Positions 57,005 through 64,000 of a stretch of 64,000 nt of DNA are shown here, piece by piece (positions within the stretch are counted from its first letter, which is position 1; every line of letters starts with the position of its first letter). The DNA is from Zingiber officinale (lineage: Eukaryota > Streptophyta > Magnoliopsida > Zingiberales > Zingiberaceae), in NCBI RefSeq assembly GCF_018446385.1, contig NC_055996.1, positions 46,670,365 through 46,734,364 of the forward strand, given 5' to 3'. Position numbers and translations under genes: made by a program. The notes beneath the pieces are model-generated. The model worked only from the letters and a program-made list of their open reading frames with translations. It made no database searches and was not told where the DNA came from.

Positions 57005-58036
57005 ATGGGTTTAGAGAGTGTCAATTCCAATTGGAAGGGTAGTTAACCCAACCTTGATAAAAGTTGACACTTGAAAGTATTTTCAAGGTTATTGTTAACC
57101 TTTGAAAATGAAAAGGATTATTAAGTGTACTCTTTAAGAAGAGTAAATTGTGTCAAAATTTGAGGATTTGAGTTTAACTTAAATTGACACAAATATGAAA
57201 ATACAAGGAATACAAGTTGGGATCTTGGTCTCCTTTTGATGGGTTAAGGGAGACTTTTAACCTTAATCCAAAGTAATCACTATTTGGAAGAACAAAGTAT
57301 GTCAAATCTTAAGGAATTGAAATACATGTAAATTGGCACACTTGAAAAGGATTAGAAATGGCTAGTTGAGATCTTAGCATGTTCTTAAAGGATTAAGAGC
57401 AAAATTAAGTCTCAATCTAAATGTTTGATCCTTAAAGAGAGTAATATGTGCCAAACAAATATTTGAGGATTGAATTCTTAATTTCAATTGACACAAATAG
57501 AAAATGGATAAAAGAAATGCCAAGTTGGGTTTTGGCATTCTTTCAAGAGATAAGCAATCTAGGCTTAATTTTAAGGTTTTAGCTAAGGTTTAAGGATACT
57601 TAGATAGATGATCTAGGTATATTTTATTTATGCTAAAATACCATGATTGATTGCATATTATATGTCATGACATCATGTGTTGCATTCATTTTATTATGAA
57701 AAATACAAAAATATCATGTCATATCATACATACATCATGTAGCTATAGCATGCTTTGCTTTTGAAAATTGCTTATTTTTATGTATGCCATTAATCATCAT
57801 GCAGTATGTCAATTTCCTTATAATTAAGGACAAAAGAAATTTATTATGTATGGAAGTGTCCCAACAAGAGGGATCATATCAAGTGACATCCTAGATGGAT
57901 GATCATGATTTTTACAATGCCTAGATAGAGATGCATGATCCCTTAGTTTAGGGCAAGACCAAATATACATCTCACAAAGAACTATAAAGTGACTTGTATG
58001 TGTTTTAATACACGTTAGATACAAGTGAGATGTTAA
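57005..58036 (+). other. Non-coding interior of element 3, first part
   Basis: Aligns with 36660-37990 of element 2, including the GTGTCAAAATTTGAGG and AAATTGACACAAAT repeats. No pol. Confidence 0.75.
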
Positions 58037-60440
58037 TGTTGGAGTGTATACTGAAAGCCTAAGCTTTGTAAACATTCATTATGAATAAAGAATCACATTT
58101 GGTCAAATTGTCTACATTTGTTTGTAGTTGTTCATTTAATTTATATTGTAGATAACATAGTATGTGGTGTCACATACAGAAGATGATGTTATCAGTACCT
58201 TATAAATTATAAACAGTAGCTCACGACTAAAATAGAAAGGAACAAACCATTAGAAGGTCGTAGTGTAATTAGGTATTAGTTTATCTTGACTATATAATTA
58301 TACTAGTACACTCAGAGTGTATTGAGTAGGATCATTAGAGGTCGTTTCTTTTATACTGACTTTATAAAGGAACAAAGACCTCAGTTATTATGGAAGTGTG
58401 TGCTCTTAATCCTAATATAATAACAAGCACATATGTTTGATATTTATTTCTTTAATTTATCAATGGGTGAGATTTAGTTCGATGAATCAATAAACTCGAT
58501 AAGTTGGGAAATGGTATCACTTATAGTGTGTGTTGTTGATTATAGAAGGAAACTGTGTCCTAGAGATACTAGGTTGATAATGTCCTCAGGAGGAGCTCAT
58601 AAAGATTGTCATGTTAAACCCTGCAGGTGGACTTAGTCCGACATGATAATAAGGTTGAGTGGTACTACTCTTGGACTTAGATATTAATTAAATGAGTTGT
58701 CAGTAACTCACTTAATTAGTGGACATTCGATATCTTAAACACAGGGAGACTAACACGCTCATAATAAGAAGGAGCCCAAAAATGTAATTTGGGATTGGTG
58801 CGGTAGTTCAATGATAGTTCTCTAGTGGAATGAATTATCATTGATAAAATTAAGTTGTGTGTTTGGGGCGAACACGGGATGCTTAATTTTATCGGGAGAC
58901 CAAAACAAATTCCTCCTCTCGGTCCCTATCGTAGCCTCTTATTTATAGAGTTCTATACCCACCTATACCCACCTTCTATACTCACTCAATAGGGGCCGGC
59001 CAAGCTAGCTTGGGAACAAGCTAGGGCCGGCCTAGGTATAAGATTGGGTGGCCGGCCCTAGCTTGAACCCAAGCTAGTAGGGCCGGCCAAAATAAATTAA
59101 AAAGAATTTTAATTTTAATTTTTATTATGTGGAAGAAATAATTTATTAAAGAGAATTTGAATTAAATTATCTCTCTTGTAAAATTTACAAAAGATTAAAG
59201 AAAGAGATTAGATCTCTTTCCTTATTTGTAGATTCGTGAGATATTTTATTTTCTCTTTAAAAATTATTCACATGTTGTAAAATTAAAATTATGAAAATTT
59301 CTTTTTATTAACCATGAAGAGATTTTTGAAGAGAAATTTTATTTTTAAAATTTCCGGAAACAAATAAGGAAAGTTTTAATTGTTGATTAAAACTTGTCCA
59401 ATTTGCTTCCCATTGATGTGGCCGGCCATTAGAGATTAATTGGGGAAATATTATTTTATTTTTCTCAATTAAATCATGTCAAGGGAATTAAGAAAATTTT
59501 ATTGTAATTAAATTTCCTAATTTGCCTAGGCCAAGGAATATAAAAGAAGGGGTGAGGGTGCCTTCACAAGACACAACCTCTATTGTTTTCTCTCCCTCTT
59601 TTGTTCCTTGGTGTGGCCGGCCATCCTCTCTTTCTCTTCCTCTTGTGGTGGCCGAATCTCCTTCTTCCATTGGAGCTCTTGTGGTGGCCGGATACTACTC
59701 GGAGAAGAAGAAGAAGAAGGAGAGAAAGCTAGCATCTCTTGGAGCTTGGTTAGTATTTTGGTTTTTCTCCTTGGTGAAGTTTTCCTTTGTGGCCGAACCT
59801 TGCTTGGAGGAGAAGAAGGTGGTTGGTGGTTTCTCATCTCGGTAGATCGTTGCCCACACAACGTCCGAGGTTAGAAGAGGAATACGGTAGAAGATCAAGA
59901 GGTTTTTCTACAAGGTATAACTAGTAATTTTTCTTTCCGCATCATGTTAGTTATTTATGGAAATAATACCAAATACAAGAGGCTTACGTTCTAGAATTTC
60001 GAATATGTTTTTCGATGTTGTGTTCTTTTGTTTTTTCTTTTCCTTGTGATTTGATTGTTCTCTTTGGTTAACCTAAAGTTATTTTAGGAAATTAAATATT
60101 AGATTTCTATAAAAGGTTTTGTCTAGTCGGTGGTGGTTGCTCCCATATCCAAGAAGGCCATGTGCCTCGCCACGTCAGTACTGGGAACCAATTATGGAAA
60201 TTAATGTTTAATGGAATTAATAACTTAAGGAGACTTGGGTCGAACGTGTTAAGTTCCGCAGGAGATCCAAGTCAAAACCTAAAAGAACAAATAGATTAAG
60301 TTTTGGATCAAACGTGTTAAGTTCCGCAGGCGATCCAAAATTTAATTTAAAAGAACACATGGTAGCTAGGAAAAGGTTCAGACCTTTGTACAAAATTTTT
60401 GTACAGTGGAACCTATAGGTTTTCCGAGTAGCAACCAACA
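58037..60440 (+). mobile_element. Copia solo LTR, 2404 bp
   Basis: TGTTGGAGTGTATACT to GTAGCAACCAACA, flanked by GTTAA at 58032-58036 and 60441-60445. Element 2 shows the uninterrupted site at about 37988. Related to the LTR at 51952-54126. GGCCGGCC palindromes at 58990-59095, 59419 and 59612 surround a TATA box (GAATATAAAAGAAGG, 59536-59550). Long frames at 59522-59874 are within the LTR and not genes. Confidence 0.93.
58990..59095 (+). repeat. GGCCGGCC palindrome array in the solo LTR
   Basis: Four GGCCGGCC cores interleaved with inverted AAGCTAGCTTGG/CCAAGCTAG arms, upstream of the TATA box. Confidence 0.8.
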
Positions 60441-60445
60441 GTTAA

Positions 60446-62372
60446 GATGGTGAACTAAACTCAAGATGTTGATCTAGTGCATCTTGTTGAGTTTTAGGTT
60501 CATCAAAACACATAGTTATGTGTCTTCCAATCATTGGGAAAGCTAATGTACAAGTCATGTGCATTGAGCCCAAAGAACGTGGTTGGATATTGGTTTTGAA
60601 AAATATTTCAAAATACTTTTGAAAAACCTTGGTGAAGACTATCTTTTGATAGTAATCATCATTGGAAAGTTAGACACAAACTAGGAGAAAACATTAAAGT
60701 TTTCAAATTTGTGTCAATCTTTGAAAATAGGAACTATTTTCATAGAAAACTATTTTTTTCTTGATAAAGTATACCCTAAATAATGTCTACATGAGTTTTC
60801 ATGATGAAAACAAGTATGGATTGGTTAAGAAAAACCAAAGTGAAGTTTCGGTTGAGGTTTAGTTTCATTATTGAATTTTGAACCTCAAAACTTCGAGTTT
60901 TGGTTTTCCTAATTATTTAGGAACCCCAAGTCATTGTTGGTGCAATGATAGAAGTTTGACCATGTTTTTAGGGGGAGTTACTCTTTGAAAACATAAAAAT
61001 CTTTTCAAAGACCAAAAGGAGGTCAAGTGTTAAGGTAGCACATGATTGGTATGGGAGGTGTTACCAAGAACAAGGGAGAGTCATCCAAGGCCAATAAGAA
61101 GGAATATGCTATGGTAGCATATAATTTATAGCAAGGATAAGGTGTCCAAAATTAATGACAAGAAGAAATTAACCAAAGACAAGGTGTCTAAGGTTAAGAA
61201 TGTGAGTTTTGTAGGCCAAGTGTCACCTGAGGTGCACCGAAGTGGCCTAGTCATAGTAAATGAGTCACTTAGGGAGGTGGCTAAGATTAAGAGCTCAAGA
61301 GGGAGCTCAAAGAGTCTTTTGGACATATGGTAAATGATCTTAAGTGAACCAAGATATGCCAAAGGGATTAGAGATGGATTTGAGTCTCTATTATACTTGG
61401 TTGGCACAATTGGGTTAAGTTTTATGCATGAAAATATGACATTGGGGTTATATTACATGAAAATTAGTTTTTGATGTATAGATGCCATATAAACCAATGC
61501 TAGGGGTGCATTGTGGGTTGGTATGGGCAAATACATCAAAAGGAAGCCAAAACTAGGACTTTAGGTCAATGTTCAATTGAACAATTTAGCTAGTTTTGGA
61601 TTTTATGTCAATCTTAGAATTGGTGATAGATACATTTTGTAATATATTTTTCCCAGGTAGATAAGGGTTCAATAGACCTCTCCACAAAATTTGGGAATTT
61701 TTGGAGGTCTGTAGAATTTCTGGTGCATTTATGAAGTTGGCCTGAAAAGGTTGATTTTTACAGAAATAGGGTTCTAGTCGACTGGTGCAGATACCAGTCG
61801 ATTGGTAACAGTGTTTTTGAGCACAGAATGTCTCTGTAAGCTCATTTTGATGAGGGCAGTCGACTGGTTTCGATACCAGTCGACTGGTAACAGTGTATTT
61901 CGAAAACAGAAGGTTCTGTGAGTGGAAATCTAAGGGGGCAGTCGACTAGTACCTATTTCAGTCGACTGATACCGGCCTAAACATGTTTTTCAACGTTGTT
62001 CTTGACCGTGTCAACTCGTTTAAATGTATGAGATTCATGGGGGATAAATACATGAGTTTAGGGTCAATTTGGATGACATGTTTTCAACAATTGGGATATT
62101 GTTAGAGTTTTTTTTGATGTATGGCAACGGGGGAGAAGTTTAGGTTTAAGTGGGAAACCTATACACCTTTGCAAGAAATCCTAGCTCGAGGGGGAGCATA
62201 GGTGAAGGGGGAGCGATTGTTTAGGCAAAGGGGGAGAAGTTTACCTTTGTGGGAAATCCTAGCTCAAGGGAGAGCTTAGGTGAAGGGGATTATTTATGCA
62301 TGAGTTGATTTGCATATTTATTTGCATATATATTACATTTATGTTTCCCTAACTTAAACAGGTTGCCAAACA
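60446..62372 (+). other. Non-coding interior of element 3, second part
   Basis: Aligns with 37990-39739 of element 2 in blocks (GATGGTGAAC, CAAGTCATTGTTGGTGCAATG). The end differs and holds repeated GGGGGAG phrases (62126, 62177, 62197, 62227). The small frame at 61142-61333 has no family resemblance. Confidence 0.7.
61770..61980 (+). repeat. Internal palindrome cluster of element 3
   Basis: Six AGTCGACTGG/CCAGTCGA motifs in pairs 20-40 bp apart, the same word as the element 3 LTR, between gag and PPT. Confidence 0.85.
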
Positions 62373-62388
62373 TCAAAAAGGGGAAGAT
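62373..62388 (+). other. Polypurine tract of element 3
   Basis: TCAAAAAGGGGAAGAT before the 3' LTR; one G is replaced by A relative to element 2. Confidence 0.75.
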
Positions 62389-63121
62389 TATTGAAGCAAT
62401 CTAGGTGCCCTAGGTTTTGATGTTTGGGCAAAGGTTTAAGTTAGGTTTATTGTTGTATTTGATATGCATTGTGAGTGTGCAGGATACAGGTACAACAAAG
62501 AAAGTCCAAGTGTGATCTTGGCAAAGGAGGAAAGTCCAAGAATGAGTCTTGGCGGTGTAAGTCCAAGCATGTAGTCTTGGCAACGTAAGTCCAAGTGTGA
62601 CTTGGCAATGGATGAAGTCCCGGAGGTGAGGAGCCTCTTGGCAAAGGAAGACCCGACAATATGGACAAGGCTGAAGGAAGCTCCAGAAGGTAAGACATGA
62701 AGGATGAGGAGACATCCGAGGGACGCGAGGATGATGGAGGAGGCTAGAAGGCTAGGTCTAGGTTGGTCGGGCGAGGACGAGTGCATGAGAGATTGTACTC
62801 GGAGTAAAATCCTAGTTTTAGGGTTTTACTGTAGCATAATTGTAGCAGTCGACTGGTGTATGGACCAGTCGACTGATGCACTGTAGCAGAGAGTCGTTGA
62901 GAGAGCCGTTGGGATGGTACCAGTCGACTGGTGTATGGACCAGTCGACTGGTAACGGGCAAATCAGGTTGCTGATTTATTCCAAGCTCTATAAGAAGGAG
63001 CTTGGTATGGCCGTCCAAGGTGACGAAATTAGATTTGGTTAAAGCCTAATTAGTAGTCACCAAACGTGCTCAAGGTTCTCTTGTGTCCAAGTGTTCTTGG
63101 TTGGTGTTGTGGTGAGGTTTC
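62389..63121 (+). repeat. Element 3, 3' LTR, cut by an Athila-like LTR
   Basis: Starts TATTGAAGC where the 5' copy has TGTTGAAGC. It follows the 5' LTR to GGTGAGGTTTC, position 55020 of the partner, where TGATGTGCG begins. Confidence 0.88.
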
Positions 63122-64000
63122 TGATGTGCGTGGATTATATACTCTTTTATGCATGTTTTTACGCACATTTACATACTTTGAGCATGCTTAATCTATGCAC
63201 TTTTATACTTCCAGCTTTCCTTTTAGCATATTTACTCTTTTGGTTCGGAGATCTGCTTTTTGTGCATTTTCTGTACACAGGAGTCGAAATTGGTGAAGAT
63301 TATGCGTCCTCGGGGAAGCTTGGAATGAATTGAAGGGAGAGAGCATCAGGCCGTGTACCACACACGGCCGTGTAGTTTTAACAGGAAGGGAAGACATGGC
63401 CGTGTGAATCTCACACGACCGTGTCTTGATTTGAAGAAATTAGAGCAGATGCCTTACATGGCTGTGTAGATCTACACGAACGTGTGAGGTTTCCAGAGGC
63501 CAAGCAGGTGGTGGCCGTGTGCACCACACGACCGTGTAGCATTTCCAGAGAACAGAAGGGTCCTGGCCGTGTGAGTCACACGGCCGTGTAGCTTTGTCAG
63601 AGAAGGAACTGGACATGGCCGTGTGAATCTCACACGGCCGTGTCATGGGGCCGTGTGGCGCCCGATTTCCTCCTCTATTTAAACCCTCCTTCATGAATTG
63701 AAAGGGGATCTCTCCCCCTTTGGGAGAAGGCAAGATTTGGTGGTATCCTCCCATTCTTGGGAGGATTTCTGGGTGATTCGGGGGAGTTCTTGACGATTTC
63801 GACTCCGGAGCGAGGATTGGATCCGAAGACGAGGCTTCTTCGTAGATAAGTTTTCTCTTTCCCCCTTTTCTTGGTTTCTTGGATTGGGGATTTAAGAAAT
63901 GCTTGTAATCTTTATTTCTTCGGGTATTCTTCCTCGATTCATGGAGTAGATCTTGTATTCTAGGATTAAGGGAGTATTTGTATGATGGATTGATGTAATC
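63122..64000 (+). mobile_element. Athila-like LTR, continues beyond the window
   Basis: Begins TGATGTGCGTGGATTATATA at the break in the element 3 LTR. It has a CACACGGCCGTGTG array (63350-63660), a TATA-like CTATTTAAACCC (63675-63686) and GGGGATCTCTCCCC sequence after it, like the LTR at 42714-44548. The end is not in the window. Confidence 0.75.
63350..63660 (+). repeat. Palindrome array, word CACACGGCCGTGTG
   Basis: About eight GGCCGTGTG and CACACGGCCGTGT motifs, often as inverted pairs spaced 5-8 bp (GGCCGTGTGAATCTCACAC), ending 15 bp before the TATA-like box. Confidence 0.88.

Larger units (their letters stand above)
54319..63121 (+). mobile_element. Element 3: gag-only LTR retrotransposon, 3' LTR interrupted
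   Basis: 5' LTR 54319-55303, PBS 55306-55317, gag 55376-57004, long non-coding interior with a solo LTR insertion, PPT 62373-62388, 3' LTR from 62389 that is cut at 63121. No pol. Gag and interior align with element 2; the LTR is shorter and uses a different palindrome word. No TSD can be read because the right end is outside the window. Confidence 0.9.

Noticed and set aside
59522-59874. Overlapping frames with Arg/Glu-rich products as a gene
   Set aside because: They are inside a solo LTR with defined ends and TSD.

Overview
The window is plant nuclear DNA, probably from a large, repeat-rich (likely monocot) genome. The evidence is two intron-containing plant genes in about 7 kb and, elsewhere, LTR retrotransposons stacked inside one another. 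I cannot name the species from sequence alone. Boundaries were placed by eye using TG..CA ends, 5-bp target-site duplications (TSDs), tRNA primer sites (PBS), polypurine tracts (PPT) and comparison of copies within the window.

Layout. 1-20.3 kb: a copia-type gag/LTR remnant (1-94 plus 18865-20283) is split by a minus-strand Ty3 chromovirus of Tekay type (95-18859, TSD TTCCA). That chromovirus contains a gag-only LTR element (element 1, 3924-10886, TSD AACTG), a TRIM (11396-12131, TSD CCTAC) and a Tourist-like MITE (17046-17332, TSD TAA). 22.2-25.8 kb: an apparently intact nine-exon gene for a 379-residue seven-membrane-span protein. 26.7-32.2 kb: worn copia fragments. 32.2-44.5 kb: an Athila-type element (minus) with a tRNA-Asp primer site, split by gag-only element 2 (33005-41586, TSD ATTTG) and by an 805-bp solo LTR inside the primer site. 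45.3-49.9 kb: a twelve-exon LRR receptor-like pseudokinase of the MRH1/MDIS family, with a GC-AG first intron. 51.6-64 kb: a copia LTR fragment, cut by a second copia element, cut by gag-only element 3 (from 54319), which carries a 2.4-kb solo LTR (58037-60440, TSD GTTAA) and whose 3' LTR is cut by an Athila-like LTR running off the window.

Main observation. Elements 1, 2 and 3 share one plan: long LTRs, an initiator-Met primer site, a two-zinc-knuckle Gag, no pol, and 2-3 kb of non-coding RNA before the PPT. Each carries its own short CpG-containing palindrome 'word', repeated just upstream of the LTR TATA box and again between gag and the PPT. Further upstream in each LTR is an array of about 25-30 bp units, each a small hairpin whose arms change together from unit to unit. 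Other LTR lineages here also carry their own palindrome arrays before the TATA box. I know of no description of this paired arrangement; its function is open.
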